NCBI RefSeq assembly: GCF_000696095.1
Contig: NZ_BAYX01000012.1
Span: 1 to 64,000, forward strand
Length of the DNA stretch: 64,000 nucleotides
Origin: Rhizobium rhizogenes NBRC 13257
Lineage (GTDB): Bacteria; Pseudomonadota; Alphaproteobacteria; Rhizobiales; Rhizobiaceae
Reading direction: 5' to 3'
The notes under the pieces are model-generated. The model did not search any database, was not told the DNA's origin, and saw only the letters and a program-made list of their open reading frames with translations. Position 1 is the stretch's first letter. Each line of letters begins with the position of its first letter. This document shows positions 19,020 through 28,814 of this stretch, piece after piece. A program made the translations under genes and the position numbers.

Positions 19020-20027
19020 TTAAGAGCCGATCTTCTCTTGCGAGGGATGGATTTGGTGAAGTTGCACCAGGCGTTCGATTTCGTTGCTCGACCCGAGCAA
19101 GACCGACACGCGCTGATGATGAGCCTGTGGTTGGATGCGAAGGATGTCTTCGGTTCCGGTGGATGCTGCACCGCCGGCCGCCTCGATGAGGAACGCCATG
19201 GGATTGGCTTCGTACATCAGGCGCAGCTTGCCGCCGGCGCGACGATTGGATTCGTCCGCCGGATAGAGAAACACCCCTCCACGCGTGAGAATGCGATGGA
19301 CGTCGGCGACCATGGAGGCCGTCCATCGCATGTTGAAGTCTTGGCCGCGTGGCCCAGCCGATCCCGCAAGGCATTCGTCGACATAGCGGCGGATCGGTTC
19401 GTCCCAAAAACGTTGACGCGAGGAGTTCACGGCAAACTCGTTCGTTTCCGTTGGCACGCGCATCTGAGCATTGGTTAGTTTGAATTGCCCATCGGATGGA
19501 TCCAGCGTGAGACCGACCACGCCGAGGCCGAATGTGATCACGAAGAGCGTGGACGGCCCATAGATGGCATAGCCGGCGCAGAGATAATCCCGGCCTTTGC
19601 GCAGAACATTGGTGTCACCGTCTGCCTGGACCTGGCTCACGGCAAAGATCGAGCCGACGGAAAGGTTCACCTCAAGGTTCGATGAGCCGTCCAATGGATC
19701 GACGTAAAGAATGAGGTCGCCAGCGGCAGGGGCTTTCAACCACGTGACTTCCTCCGCCTCCTCCGAAACATAGGCAGCGAGCGACGTCGCCTCTCCGCAT
19801 GTCTCGCGAAACACTCGATCGGCCAGGACGTCGAGGAGCTTCTGATCTTCACCCTGGATATTCGTCGTCCCGGCGCTGCCAATATGGTTCTGAAAGGCTG
19901 CTTCCTTCAGATGGTCGGCAACTACGGTTGCGGACGCTGCGATGCTTTCAACCAAGCTTGCCAAGGCAGGATCGACTTTCCTCTGGAGCAGATAAGCGCC
20001 AAGTTCGGTGTCTGGTGTGATCGTCAT
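19020..20027 (-). CDS. fbp: Class I fructose-1,6-bisphosphatase
   Basis: Removes the 1-phosphate of fructose 1,6-bisphosphate, the committed gluconeogenic step. The motifs include the metal-binding DLILYVDPLDGSSNLEVN, NIQGEDQKLLD, and RRAGGKLRLMYEANPMAFL near the C-terminus. The 335-residue length is normal. It is directly followed by fba (zero spacing) and then tpiA, so this trio turns triose phosphates into fructose 6-phosphate. The chemoreceptor gene ends 94 bp upstream of its start. Having this step on a catabolic plasmid fits growth on a three-carbon or two-carbon source such as glycerol and acetate. Confidence 0.95.
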   Translation of the reverse strand: MTITPDTELGAYLLQRKVDPALASLVESIAASATVVADHLKEAAFQNHIGSAGTTNIQGEDQKLLDVLADRVFRETCGEATSLAAYVSEEAEEVTWLKAPAAGDLILYVDPLDGSSNLEVNLSVGSIFAVSQVQADGDTNVLRKGRDYLCAGYAIYGPSTLFVITFGLGVVGLTLDPSDGQFKLTNAQMRVPTETNEFAVNSSRQRFWDEPIRRYVDECLAGSAGPRGQDFNMRWTASMVADVHRILTRGGVFLYPADESNRRAGGKLRLMYEANPMAFLIEAAGGAASTGTEDILRIQPQAHHQRVSVLLGSSNEIERLVQLHQIHPSQEKIGS

Positions 20028-20121
20028 GTTTCAACCTGTCATGTGAATCCCGAGGGATCCGATTTCGCTACTCCGCTTCAAACGCTGTTCCTGTCCCGCC
20101 ATGTGCAATTCGGTTGCAACC

Positions 20122-22293
20122 TCAAGCCGCGCTTTGGCTGGCCGGTTGGTGCGACAGTTCCTCTGCGCTTGAGAAGCCCAATTCTCGTGCATTTCCTTCG
20201 ATCTTGAACTGCTGAACCAGCCCCAGCAGGCTGTCGGCCTGGGAGGCGAGTTCGCGGCTTGCGGCCGTCGTCTCCTCGACCATCGCCGCATTGTGCTGTG
20301 TCATCTGGTCCATCTGGTTGACGGTCGCGTTGACCCCCTGCAGCGCACTCGACTGGTCGTGGCTGCCGCGGGCGATCGTCTCGACGTGGTGGCTGATCGT
20401 GACAATCTGGGTGCTGATCTTCGCAAGAACCGCGCCGGTTTCCTGAACCAGATGAGAGCCGGTGTTGACCTCGGTCGTCGACTTGTTGATGAGGACCTTG
20501 ATCTCCTTGGCTGCCTTGGCGGAGCGTTGCGCTAGTTCGCGCACCTCCTGGGCAACGACAGCGAAGCCCTTGCCGGCATCGCCGGCACGGGCTGCCTCGA
20601 CGCCGGCATTGAGCGCCAGCAGATTGGTCTGGAAGGCGATCTCGTCAATGACGCCGGTGATCTGCTCGATCTGGCGGGAGGCTTCTTCGATACGTCCCAT
20701 GGCGTCGATCGCATTGTTGACGACGATGGCCGAGTCGTCGGCGCTGCGCTTGGCCTGGCGAACGATCTGGTCGGCATCCTTGGCACGCTCCGCCGACGAG
20801 CGAACCGTGACGGTAATCTCGTCGATGGCGGCGGCCGTTTCTTCGAGCGAAGCAGCCTGCTGTTCGGTACGTTTGGCAAGATCCTCAGCCGCCTCGGCCA
20901 TCTGGTTGCCGTTGCCCTGGATCATTTCGACATTCTCGCGGATCTGACGCATCGTCGCCTGCAGGTGCAACATCGAACCGTTGAAGTCCTGTCGAAGCTG
21001 GTCGAGTTCTCCGTCGAGAGGAAGAGCGATGGTCACCGTCAGGTCTCCGCTCGCGAGTTTGTGCAAGCCGGACGCAACCGCCTCGACGGCGCTGCTGATG
21101 GCAGCCGCATCGCGGGTCTTGCGCAGATCGTCTTCCTGGCGTTGTTGCCGTGCGAGCGACCGCGACTGTTCCGCCTCACTTTCGATGCGGATCTTTTCGA
21201 CCGCGTTGTTGCGGAATACGTCCAACGCTCTTGCCATTTCGCCGATCTCGTCGCGCTTTTCGACGCTGCCGATCTTTTCGTCGAGTTTGCCGGACGCAAC
21301 CGCCTTCATCGATGCAGTCAGCGCTTCGATTGGAGACTTGATGGTTCGCAGCAGCAGGAAAGCAGCGATGCAACCAAAGAGCAGGGCAAGCACGGTCGTC
21401 ACGACGGATATATGTTGCGCCTGATCCTGTGCGACGGAGGCATGATCACGCTGGACTTGAGCGAACTCGAGGATCTTGTTCCAAGAGTCGTTCATCCTGG
21501 CGCTCGCCGCCTGGAATGCCGCGTCACGAGCCCCGACTTTGACGAGGAGCTGATCGAATGCCTCCTGCGCCTGAGCAATCACCGCAACGGCCTTATCGGA
21601 CAATTCATGGATGGGACCGTTGGCCGCGTGCTGTTCCTTCACCTTACCGAGATAGAAGCCCAGCCCTTTGAGGCGACCTTTTACCTTCTTGAGGGTGTCT
21701 TCATTCATTCCACCTAGAAAATCGGAGGAGGCGATCCGAAGTTCATAGTTCATGGAGTTGATCTTGTTCAGCGTTTCCGCGGTCGCCGCTTGTGCTGCCG
21801 CTTGGTCAGCGGGGATGTTCAAATAGGTTTGCAGTTTGGACTGCACATCCGACAAGGTTGAGAGATCGCTGGAAATCCCCTCCCGAAGTTTCCTTTCGTC
21901 GCTGTGCATTTCCCAGAGGCCGTCGATTGTCTTTGACACCTCTTCAGCAATCGTCCCTGCGGCAAGCAGGCTCTGTCGTTCATCCTGTTCTTGAGCGAAC
22001 GACAAGCTCGTCGATATCTTGGCGCTCTGGTCGGCGAGCAGTGCCTTCAGCGCATCGCGCTTTGCTTCCGTCGCCTCGAGCAGGAAGGAGTTCATCCCGT
22101 CCTGAGCCTGCTTGATCGCCGACAGCGTGACCATCCCGCTCGAGCTGCTGGCAAGCTGGGTATTCAGCATGTTGCCCGAAAGATAGTTGACGAGGCTGAG
22201 CCCGGCGATGCCGATGAGTATCGGCGCCAGAAGGCAAAAAATCTTAGTCCGTATCGGACCGCGCAGCAGAAGGAAGTCAAAATGAATGCCCAT
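20122..22293 (-). CDS. Methyl-accepting chemotaxis protein, MCP-1
   Basis: A 723-residue chemoreceptor. An N-terminal membrane segment (IFCLLAPILIGIAGLSLVNYL) and a second near residue 300 (TTVLALLFGCIAAFLLL) bracket a helical periplasmic ligand domain. A HAMP domain and the cytoplasmic signalling hairpin follow (EIAFQTNLLALNAGVEAARA tip). No C-terminal NWETF-like pentapeptide is seen. Just upstream lies a 27-bp palindrome (22324-22350) that recurs before the ABC-importer operon, so the receptor is probably co-regulated with substrate uptake and senses the same compound or its binding protein. Its 3' region is almost identical to that of MCP-2 at 35672-36458. Confidence 0.92.
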   Translation of the reverse strand: MGIHFDFLLLRGPIRTKIFCLLAPILIGIAGLSLVNYLSGNMLNTQLASSSSGMVTLSAIKQAQDGMNSFLLEATEAKRDALKALLADQSAKISTSLSFAQEQDERQSLLAAGTIAEEVSKTIDGLWEMHSDERKLREGISSDLSTLSDVQSKLQTYLNIPADQAAAQAATAETLNKINSMNYELRIASSDFLGGMNEDTLKKVKGRLKGLGFYLGKVKEQHAANGPIHELSDKAVAVIAQAQEAFDQLLVKVGARDAAFQAASARMNDSWNKILEFAQVQRDHASVAQDQAQHISVVTTVLALLFGCIAAFLLLRTIKSPIEALTASMKAVASGKLDEKIGSVEKRDEIGEMARALDVFRNNAVEKIRIESEAEQSRSLARQQRQEDDLRKTRDAAAISSAVEAVASGLHKLASGDLTVTIALPLDGELDQLRQDFNGSMLHLQATMRQIRENVEMIQGNGNQMAEAAEDLAKRTEQQAASLEETAAAIDEITVTVRSSAERAKDADQIVRQAKRSADDSAIVVNNAIDAMGRIEEASRQIEQITGVIDEIAFQTNLLALNAGVEAARAGDAGKGFAVVAQEVRELAQRSAKAAKEIKVLINKSTTEVNTGSHLVQETGAVLAKISTQIVTISHHVETIARGSHDQSSALQGVNATVNQMDQMTQHNAAMVEETTAASRELASQADSLLGLVQQFKIEGNARELGFSSAEELSHQPASQSAA
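20174..20960. repeat. Direct repeat copy 1: MCP signalling domain DNA
   Basis: About 790 bp in the signalling part of MCP-1 matches 35672-36458 in MCP-2 at a constant offset of 15498 bp. Nearly every base I compared is the same, including third codon positions, with a few differences at the ends. The N-terminal sensor regions differ completely. Such sharp limits suggest gene conversion or recent duplication. Confidence 0.9.
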
Positions 22294-22323
22294 GATTCTC
22301 CACCCAAGATAACGAGGTCCAAT

Positions 22324-22350
22324 AATAATTATTCTGAGTGAATGAATATT
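22324..22350. promoter_or_regulatory. 27-bp palindromic operator, site 1 (upstream of MCP-1)
   Basis: Arms AATAATTATTC and GAATGAATATT form an inverted repeat (9 of 11 pairs) around a 5-bp centre, 31 bp before the MCP-1 start. The same sequence with 24 of 27 identical bases occurs at 33609-33635. The AT-rich palindrome resembles operators of ROK repressors of the NagC/Mlc type, and a ROK gene lies at 34438-35535. The operator role is inferred. Confidence 0.65.
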
Positions 22351-22380
22351 GAGTAAAATCGATCTCGAATTGCTAATGTT

Positions 22381-22965
22381 TCAGGAATATTCCGCTGCGG
22401 TTGAATCCAGAACCTCCAGAATCCGGGCGGTCACGTCATCGACGGCTGCAAGACCATCAACCTGAAAGTACGGCGACCGATCCTTGTAGAACTCGCTGAC
22501 CGAAAGGGTCTCGGCCCGATACGCCTTAAGGCGCAGTTCCAATGTCGCGGCATTGTCATCGGCGCGTCGCGCGCCGGCAGACTCCGTCGCTCTTCGGCAG
22601 ATACGGTCGTAGAGTTCTTCCTCCGGGACAACGAGCTCGATGACGGCCGTCAAGGAATGCTCACCGAGCGACTGATCCAACGCGGCAGCCTGCGAGATCG
22701 TGCGCGGAAACCCATCGAGCACGAATCCGCGCTCTGCTTCCGGACTGGCAATCCTGTTTGCAACGATCGCCGAGACGGTGTCATCGGAAACGAGCCCGCC
22801 AGCTGCCATCGTCGCCGCGACGGCCGAACCGAGAGGCGTTCCCGCCTTTACCTCGGCCCGGAGGATGTCGCCCGTCGACAGATGCGGGATGCCGAGCTTT
22901 TCGCAGATGCGCTTGGCCTGCGTCCCTTTGCCGGAGCCGGGCGGGCCCATTAGTATCAATCTCAT
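22381..22965 (-). CDS. adk: Adenylate kinase
   Basis: Converts AMP plus ATP to two ADP. The P-loop GPPGSGKGTQ opens the protein, followed by LSTGDILRAEVKAGTPLGS (AMP site), FVLDGFPRTISQA and RICRRA. The 194-residue length is that of the short-lid alphaproteobacterial form. The start at 22965 is preceded by AAGGA. It follows acs by 23 bp. Acetyl-CoA synthetase makes AMP, which Adk returns to ADP, so the pairing makes biochemical sense and suggests heavy flux through Acs. It is an extra copy beside the usual chromosomal gene (inference). Confidence 0.94.
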   Translation of the reverse strand: MRLILMGPPGSGKGTQAKRICEKLGIPHLSTGDILRAEVKAGTPLGSAVAATMAAGGLVSDDTVSAIVANRIASPEAERGFVLDGFPRTISQAAALDQSLGEHSLTAVIELVVPEEELYDRICRRATESAGARRADDNAATLELRLKAYRAETLSVSEFYKDRSPYFQVDGLAAVDDVTARILEVLDSTAAEYS

Positions 22966-22988
22966 GGGGTAAGTCCTTTCCTTCGGTC

Positions 22989-24947
22989 TCACGCTGCCTC
23001 GGCCCTGTTCTGCCGGTTGGCGATCAGATCATCGACGACAGCCGGATCGGCAAGCGTCGAAGTGTCGCCCAGCGAGCCGAAATCGTCCTCGGCGATCTTG
23101 CGCAGGATGCGGCGCATGATCTTTCCTGAGCGAGTCTTCGGCAGGCCCGGCGCGAACTGGATCTTGTCCGGCGAAGCAATCGGGCCGATTTCCGCTCGGA
23201 CGTGCTTGACCAGCTGCTGGCGCAACTCTTCGGACCCTTGGCTGCTCGCCATCAGCGTGACATAGCAATAGATGCCTTGACCCTTAATACTGTGCGGATA
23301 GCCGACGACGGCTGCCTCAGAGACGAGGTGATGCGAAACCAGGGCGGACTCGACTTCCGCCGTGCCGAGCCGGTGACCGGAGACGTTGAGAACGTCGTCA
23401 ACGCGGCCGGTGATCCAGTAGTAGCCGTCGGCATCACGGCGACAGCCGTCGCCAGTGAAATACTTGCCCGTGTAGGTGGAGAAGTAGGTCTGGATGAAGC
23501 GCTCGTGGTCGCCATAGACCGAACGCGCCTGACCCGGCCAGCTGTCGGCGATGCAGAGATTGCCGTCGGCGGCACCTTCGATAAGCTTGCCTTCCGCATC
23601 CACGAGCTCCGGCTTGATGCCGAAGAAGGGGCGGGTGGCGGAGCCGGGCTTGAGGTCGGTCGCGCCCGGCAGCGGCGTGATCATGATGCCGCCGGTTTCC
23701 GTCTGCCACCAGGTGTCGACGATAGGGCAGCGCCCGTCTCCGACCGTGTGATAATACCATTCCCAGGCTTCCGGATTGATCGGTTCGCCGACCGAGCCGA
23801 GGAGACGCAGGCTTGAACGGCTTGAGCGTTTGACGAAATCATCGCCGGCGCCCATCAGCGAACGGATGGCCGTCGGGGCGGTGTAAAAGATGTTGACCTT
23901 GTGCTTGTCGATCACGTCCCAGAAACGGCCGGCATCCGGGAAGGTCGGAATTCCCTCGAACATCAGCGTCGTCGCGCAGTTTGCGAGCGGCCCGTAGACG
24001 ATATAGGAGTGGCCCGTGACCCAGCCGACATCGGCCGTGCACCAGTAAATATCGCCGTGCTGGTAGTCGAACACATATTCATGGGTCATCGAGGCATAGA
24101 CGAGATAGCCGCCGGTCGTGTGGAGTACGCCCTTGGGTTTGCCGGTCGAACCGGAGGTGTAGAGGATGAAAAGCGGATCCTCGGCCTTCATCGGCTCGGG
24201 CGGGCATTCCGCCGAAACAGAGCCTGCTTCCTCGTGATGCCAGAGGTCGCGGCCCGGCGCCCAGCCGATCTCCGCACCGGTACGGCGGATCACCAGGACG
24301 TTCTTGACCAGGACATGACCGCGCGCGGCGATATCGATCGCCTTGTCGACATTGGCCTTCAGCGGAACCGGCTTGCCGCCGCGCAGGCCCCCGTCGCACG
24401 TGATGACAAAGGTCGATTCACAATCGACGATGCGGCCACCCAGCGCCTCGGGCGAAAAGCCGCCGAAGACCACGGAATGGATCGCGCCGATACGGGCACA
24501 GGCGAGCATCGCATAGGCCGCTTCCGGCACCATCGGCATGTAGATGGTGACGCGGTCGCCCTTCTGGACACCATGCTTCTTCAACACATTGGCGAGGCGG
24601 CAGACTTGCTCGAAAAGTTCGTTATAGGTGATCCTCTTGTCGACAGAGGGATCATCGCCTTCCCAGATGATGGCGACCTGATCGCCCCTCGTCTCCAGGT
24701 GCCGATCGATGCAGTTGTAGGCGACATTGGTCTCACCGTCTTCGAACCATTTGATCGAGACGTCGCCGGTAAACGAGGTGTCCTTTACGCTGGTGTAGGG
24801 CTTGAACCAGTCGATACGCTTGCCGTGCTTGCCCCAGAACTGCTCAGGGCTGCCGACGCTTTCCTCGTACCATTCCTGGTACTCGGCCTTGTCGATCAGC
24901 GCATGGCTCTGCACCGGCTTGGTAACCGGGTATATCTTTTCCGACAT
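22989..24947 (-). CDS. acs: Acetyl-CoA synthetase (AMP-forming)
   Basis: Activates acetate with ATP and CoA, giving acetyl-CoA, AMP and PPi. The 652-residue protein has all family marks: [12 protein letters not shown] (ATP site), [15 protein letters not shown], the [20 protein letters not shown] hinge and [16 protein letters not shown] with the lysine that acetylation controls. It lies between glpD and adk in the same minus-strand run. The source of acetate in this operon would be the two MsAcT-type esterases. Full length, no defect seen. Confidence 0.97.
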   Translation of the reverse strand: MSEKIYPVTKPVQSHALIDKAEYQEWYEESVGSPEQFWGKHGKRIDWFKPYTSVKDTSFTGDVSIKWFEDGETNVAYNCIDRHLETRGDQVAIIWEGDDPSVDKRITYNELFEQVCRLANVLKKHGVQKGDRVTIYMPMVPEAAYAMLACARIGAIHSVVFGGFSPEALGGRIVDCESTFVITCDGGLRGGKPVPLKANVDKAIDIAARGHVLVKNVLVIRRTGAEIGWAPGRDLWHHEEAGSVSAECPPEPMKAEDPLFILYTSGSTGKPKGVLHTTGGYLVYASMTHEYVFDYQHGDIYWCTADVGWVTGHSYIVYGPLANCATTLMFEGIPTFPDAGRFWDVIDKHKVNIFYTAPTAIRSLMGAGDDFVKRSSRSSLRLLGSVGEPINPEAWEWYYHTVGDGRCPIVDTWWQTETGGIMITPLPGATDLKPGSATRPFFGIKPELVDAEGKLIEGAADGNLCIADSWPGQARSVYGDHERFIQTYFSTYTGKYFTGDGCRRDADGYYWITGRVDDVLNVSGHRLGTAEVESALVSHHLVSEAAVVGYPHSIKGQGIYCYVTLMASSQGSEELRQQLVKHVRAEIGPIASPDKIQFAPGLPKTRSGKIMRRILRKIAEDDFGSLGDTSTLADPAVVDDLIANRQNRAEAA

Positions 24948-24975
24948 TAAAACTCCTCAAACCCGCCAAAAAATC

Positions 24976-26511
24976 TCACTGCGCGGCAACCTGCCGCTGG
25001 ACGACCTCAGAGATGAAACTGTCAAGAAGGGACACTTCGCTGTGGCTGAGATGGAGCCCCTTCTTCGAGCGTCTCCAGAGAATGTCCTTCGTCGTACGTG
25101 CCCATTCGTGCTCCATCAGGTAGAGCACTTCGGCTTCGTAAAGGTCCGACCCGAAATGCCGGCCGAGATCCTCGATCTTCCTGGCAGTGCCGAGAAGGAC
25201 GGATGCCTTCGTGCCATAGCGGCGGACAAGCCGGCGCGCATGCGAAGTGGCGAGGAACGGATAGGCCGTGTGAAGCTTGGTGACCTCTGCCTCGTAGCCT
25301 TGAACCGGAAAGTCGCCGCCCGGCAGATGGCTCTTGGCGGTCCAGGGGGCGCCCTTGACGCCGATCGCCTCGCCGACCTTCTCCAGCGCATGTTCCGCCA
25401 GACGCCGGTAGGTGGTGAGCTTGCCGCCGAAGATATTGAGGAGCGGAGCCCTGTTGACCTCGCTGCCGACGAAGCCATCAAGCTTCAGCACATAATCGCG
25501 CGTCGCCTCCTGCGCCTTCGTGGCACCATCGTTGAAAAGCGGGCGTATCCCTGAATAGGTCCAGACGATATCGTCCTGCCTGACCGGCTCCTTGAAATAT
25601 TCGCTGGCCGCCTTGCAGAGATAGTCCGTCTCCTCTTGCGAGATCCTGACATCCTTCGGATCGCCGCTAAAGTCGCGATCGGTGGTGCCGATCAGCGTGA
25701 ACTCGTCCTCATAGGGAATGGCGAAGATGATGCGATTGTCGGGATTTTGGAAAAAGTAGGCGCGCGGCCCTTCGAACTTCTTCTTGACGACGATATGACT
25801 GCCCTGGACGAGGCGCACATTGCGGGCCTCGTTCTTGCCGAAGGCGCCTCGGATGACATGGTCTACCCAGGGACCGGCCGCGTTGACGAGCATGCGCGCG
25901 CGGTGAACCGTCGCGATCCCGGAGACCGTATCCACCGTCTCGATCGTCCAGAGCCCGTTCTCGCGCCGCGCCGAGACCACTTTGGTGCGCGGCATGACCA
26001 GCGCGCCCTTGTCGGCAGCATCGCGGGCGTTCAAGACCACAAGCCGGGCATCGTCGACCCAACCGTCGGAATATTCGAAGGCCTTGGTGAAGAGCGCCTT
26101 CAGTGGTTTGGCCGCCTCGTCGCGGCGCATGTCGAGAACCGCAGTCGGCGGCAGCAGCTTGCGGCCGCCGAGATGGTCATAAAGGAAGAGCCCAAGCCGG
26201 ATCAGCCAGGCCGGGCGGATGCCGCCCTTTTGGTAGGGCAGCACGAAGCGCATCGGCCAGATGATGTGCGGCGCCATCGCCCAGAGCACCTCGCGCTCCA
26301 TCAGCGATTCACGCACCAGTCGGAACTCGTAGTGTTCGAGATAGCGCAAGCCACCATGGATGAGCTTGGTGGCGCCAGACGAGGTGCCGGAAGCGAAGTC
26401 GTTCATCTCCGCCAGCGCAACTGAGTAGCCGCGACCAACCGCATCACGCGCGATCCCGCAGCCGTTGATACCGCCACCGATCACGAACAGGTCGTGGATC
26501 TTATCTTCCAT
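24976..26511 (-). CDS. glpD: Aerobic glycerol-3-phosphate dehydrogenase
   Basis: A flavoprotein of the inner membrane face that oxidises glycerol 3-phosphate to DHAP and passes electrons to quinone. The N-terminal FAD loop FVIGGGINGCGIARDAVGRG, the ATG-like SGATKLIHGGLRYLEHYEF motif and the C-terminal GRHFGSDLYEAEVLYLMEHE helix segment are present; about 511 residues is normal. The start at 26511 has a GGGAG site. It lies 17 bp after glpK and 28 bp before acs, so the three act as one unit. Confidence 0.96.
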   Translation of the reverse strand: MEDKIHDLFVIGGGINGCGIARDAVGRGYSVALAEMNDFASGTSSGATKLIHGGLRYLEHYEFRLVRESLMEREVLWAMAPHIIWPMRFVLPYQKGGIRPAWLIRLGLFLYDHLGGRKLLPPTAVLDMRRDEAAKPLKALFTKAFEYSDGWVDDARLVVLNARDAADKGALVMPRTKVVSARRENGLWTIETVDTVSGIATVHRARMLVNAAGPWVDHVIRGAFGKNEARNVRLVQGSHIVVKKKFEGPRAYFFQNPDNRIIFAIPYEDEFTLIGTTDRDFSGDPKDVRISQEETDYLCKAASEYFKEPVRQDDIVWTYSGIRPLFNDGATKAQEATRDYVLKLDGFVGSEVNRAPLLNIFGGKLTTYRRLAEHALEKVGEAIGVKGAPWTAKSHLPGGDFPVQGYEAEVTKLHTAYPFLATSHARRLVRRYGTKASVLLGTARKIEDLGRHFGSDLYEAEVLYLMEHEWARTTKDILWRRSKKGLHLSHSEVSLLDSFISEVVQRQVAAQ

Positions 26512-26528
26512 ATCGATCTCCCGTGACG

Positions 26529-28031
26529 TCACGCCGTTGCCGCGTAGGAAAGCGTGCTTGCAACGGCAGCGCGCCATTTCCGATAGCGTCGTGCGCGCTC
26601 GTCAGTGTTGAGGTTGGGGGTGAACCTGCTTTTCGCCTTCCAGTTCGCGGCAAAGGTTTGAAGGTCGGGCCAGACGCCGGCCTGCGAGCCAGCCAGTGCC
26701 GCAATACCGTAGGCAGTCGCTTCCTGGCTTTGCGATCGCTCGATGTCGCTTCCCAGGCAATCGGCCAAAGCCTGCATGGCCCAATCGCTACCCGACAGGC
26801 CGCCGTCGACGCGAAGGGTCGCGCCCCTGACCTCCATCGGGTAATCGCAGGCCATCGCCTCGAGCAGATCGCGCGTCTGGTAGCAGACGGATTCCAGGGT
26901 CGCCCGAGAAAGCTCTGCGATCCCTGTGCCTCTCGTCAGGCCAAAAATCGCGCCACGGGCTTGCGAATTCCAGTGCGGCGCGCCAAGGCCGGTGAATGCC
27001 GGCACCAGATAGACGTCTTCCTGTTCGTCAGCCAGATGCGCAAGACGGCCGGTCTCGTCGGCTTCCTTGATGAGCTTCAAGGAATCTCTCAGCCATTGAA
27101 CCGCAGCACCCGCCATGAAGATCGAGCCCTCAAGCGCGTAGGTTGTTTTGCCATTGAGACGATATCCGATGGTAGAGAGCAGACGGTTGGACGACCGGAC
27201 GATCTGATCGCCGGTATTCAGGACCACGAAGCATCCCGTGCCATAGGTCGATTTAAGCATTCCGGGTTTGAGGCAGGCCTGGCCGATCAAGGCTGCCTGC
27301 TGGTCGCCCGCAAGCGCCCGGATCGCAATTTGAGCGCCGAAGTGGCCGGCAATCGTCTGGCCGAAATCGTCAGCACAATCCTTCACCTCGGGCAAGAGAG
27401 CCCGCGGCACTCTGAAGGCGCCCAGCAATTCGTCATCCCAGCGGTTCTCGCGGATATCGAACAGCGCCGTGCGTGACGCGTTGGTCGCGTCCGTTGCGTG
27501 CACAGCGCCGCCTGTGAGCATCCATGTCAGATACGTGTCGATCGTGCCGCACAGCAACTGGCCATTCTCAGCCGCGCGCCGCGCGCCGTCGACATTGTCG
27601 AGGATCCAGGCGATCTTCGTGGCGGAAAAATAGGGATCGAGCAGAAGACCGGTTTTTTCTTGAATCAGCGGACCAAACCCATCCGCGCGAAGGACTTCGC
27701 AGGCGCCGTAGGTCCGCCGGTCCTGCCAGACGATCGCAGGATGGATCGGCTTCCCCGTCGACCGCTCCCAGACAAGGCATGTTTCGCGCTGGTTTGTGAT
27801 GCCGATTGCCGCAACGTCCCGCGCTTCGATGCCTGCCCGCTTCAGAGCATTGCGGGAGGTCTCAAGCACAGACTCCCAGATTTCGGTGGCGTTGTGTTCG
27901 ACCCAGCCGGACTTCGGAAACGACTGCGATATCTCTTTTTGATCGATCGCGATCGGCTGGGCATCGGGGCCGTAAACGATGGCACGGGAGGACGTTGTCC
28001 CCTGGTCGATCGCCAGAACATAGCCGGTCAT
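26529..28031 (-). CDS. glpK: Glycerol kinase
   Basis: Phosphorylates glycerol to glycerol 3-phosphate. Recognised by [13 protein letters not shown] at the start (phosphate loop), [50 protein letters not shown] and [14 protein letters not shown]-type segment, with [20 protein letters not shown] near the C-terminus. It has 500 residues. The start at 28031 follows GAGG; in-frame sequence further up is not protein-like. A strong hairpin lies between it and the upstream esterase gene. Together with glpD it indicates that a glycerol unit is a product of the imported substrate. Confidence 0.96.
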   Translation of the reverse strand: MTGYVLAIDQGTTSSRAIVYGPDAQPIAIDQKEISQSFPKSGWVEHNATEIWESVLETSRNALKRAGIEARDVAAIGITNQRETCLVWERSTGKPIHPAIVWQDRRTYGACEVLRADGFGPLIQEKTGLLLDPYFSATKIAWILDNVDGARRAAENGQLLCGTIDTYLTWMLTGGAVHATDATNASRTALFDIRENRWDDELLGAFRVPRALLPEVKDCADDFGQTIAGHFGAQIAIRALAGDQQAALIGQACLKPGMLKSTYGTGCFVVLNTGDQIVRSSNRLLSTIGYRLNGKTTYALEGSIFMAGAAVQWLRDSLKLIKEADETGRLAHLADEQEDVYLVPAFTGLGAPHWNSQARGAIFGLTRGTGIAELSRATLESVCYQTRDLLEAMACDYPMEVRGATLRVDGGLSGSDWAMQALADCLGSDIERSQSQEATAYGIAALAGSQAGVWPDLQTFAANWKAKSRFTPNLNTDERARRYRKWRAAVASTLSYAATA

Positions 28032-28062
28032 GGAAGCCTCAAATCTTGTTGACGGGAGGGGA

Positions 28063-28094
28063 CCGCCAGCGTCCTGGGAGGGAGACGCTGGCGG
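28063..28094 (-). other. Intercistronic stem-loop between esterase and glpK
   Basis: Perfect 11-bp arms (CCGCCAGCGTC / GACGCTGGCGG) enclose a 10-base loop in the gap between the SGNH-1 stop and the glpK start. No T-run follows, so it is more likely an RNA-stability or processing element than a terminator. Confidence 0.6.
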
Positions 28095-28111
28095 CCGGCG
28101 GCGGAAGACTG

Positions 28112-28795
28112 CTAAGCTGCAGCGTTCTTCGCCTCTTGTGAGAAAATCGCTTCGACCTTCGCCGCGATTGCCCGGCCGAGCGTGATGTTCGTCTCGGCAG
28201 AGAAATGGATCCCGTCGCAGCCATCGGTCTTGACGAACTCGCCGGCGTCGAGGAAGTCGACCTTCAGGAAATTGGCGAGCGCCTTGTACTGCTTTGCGAG
28301 TTCGAGGGACTTTTCGTAACCACCACCAAACATGCATTCGAACCATGGGTCAGGCATGGGAGCGAGCGGCGGCGGCGAAACGATCAGGAGCTTCGGCGCA
28401 GGGTAGGGCGTGCCGATACCACCGGCACAGGTGAGAACCTGTCCTGCAAGCTTGCCCATGCCGTTGGCGATCTCGTAGGGCGTACGGCGGAAGTAGGACT
28501 TGGTATCGTTGGTGCCGAGCAAAATGATCACAAGATCGAGCGGCAGGTGGCTGGCGAGCGCCATCGGCAGATAGGCGCTGCCGTTCAGCCGGGGATCGTT
28601 GGGGTCCTCGACGCTCGTTGTGCGGGCACTTAAGCCCTCCTCGATGATCGCATAGCCGTCACCCAGCGCCGCTGCCATGGCGCCGGTCCAGCGCTGCTCA
28701 AAGGGGTATCTGAGGGTAGGGGACGATTCCGGCACCGGAATCCATCCCCATGTGAGTGAATCCCCAAAACACAGTATTGAGCGGCTCTCTGCCAT
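28112..28795 (-). CDS. SGNH hydrolase, MsAcT-like acetyl esterase/acyltransferase (SGNH-1)
   Basis: A 227-residue SGNH protein starting [20 protein letters not shown] (block I, catalytic Ser). Segments [40 protein letters not shown] (block III, Asn), [17 protein letters not shown] and [11 protein letters not shown] (block V, D-x-x-H) match from memory the M. smegmatis acyltransferase MsAcT and its relatives very closely. Such enzymes cut acetyl esters of small alcohols and arylesters. No signal peptide is seen, so it would act in the cytoplasm after import. It lies 19 bp after the permease gene, with an excellent GGAGGAAT site. Lying between the importer and glpK, it points to an acetylated glycerol-like substrate. 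Confidence 0.9.
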   Translation of the reverse strand: MAESRSILCFGDSLTWGWIPVPESSPTLRYPFEQRWTGAMAAALGDGYAIIEEGLSARTTSVEDPNDPRLNGSAYLPMALASHLPLDLVIILLGTNDTKSYFRRTPYEIANGMGKLAGQVLTCAGGIGTPYPAPKLLIVSPPPLAPMPDPWFECMFGGGYEKSLELAKQYKALANFLKVDFLDAGEFVKTDGCDGIHFSAETNITLGRAIAAKVEAIFSQEAKNAAA

Positions 28796-28814
28796 ATCGT
28801 TATTCCTCCGATAA

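Noticed and set aside
17817-19478. Long 553-codon plus-strand frame
   Set aside because: Antisense across tpiA, fba and fbp, each clearly recognised; codon-shadow composition.
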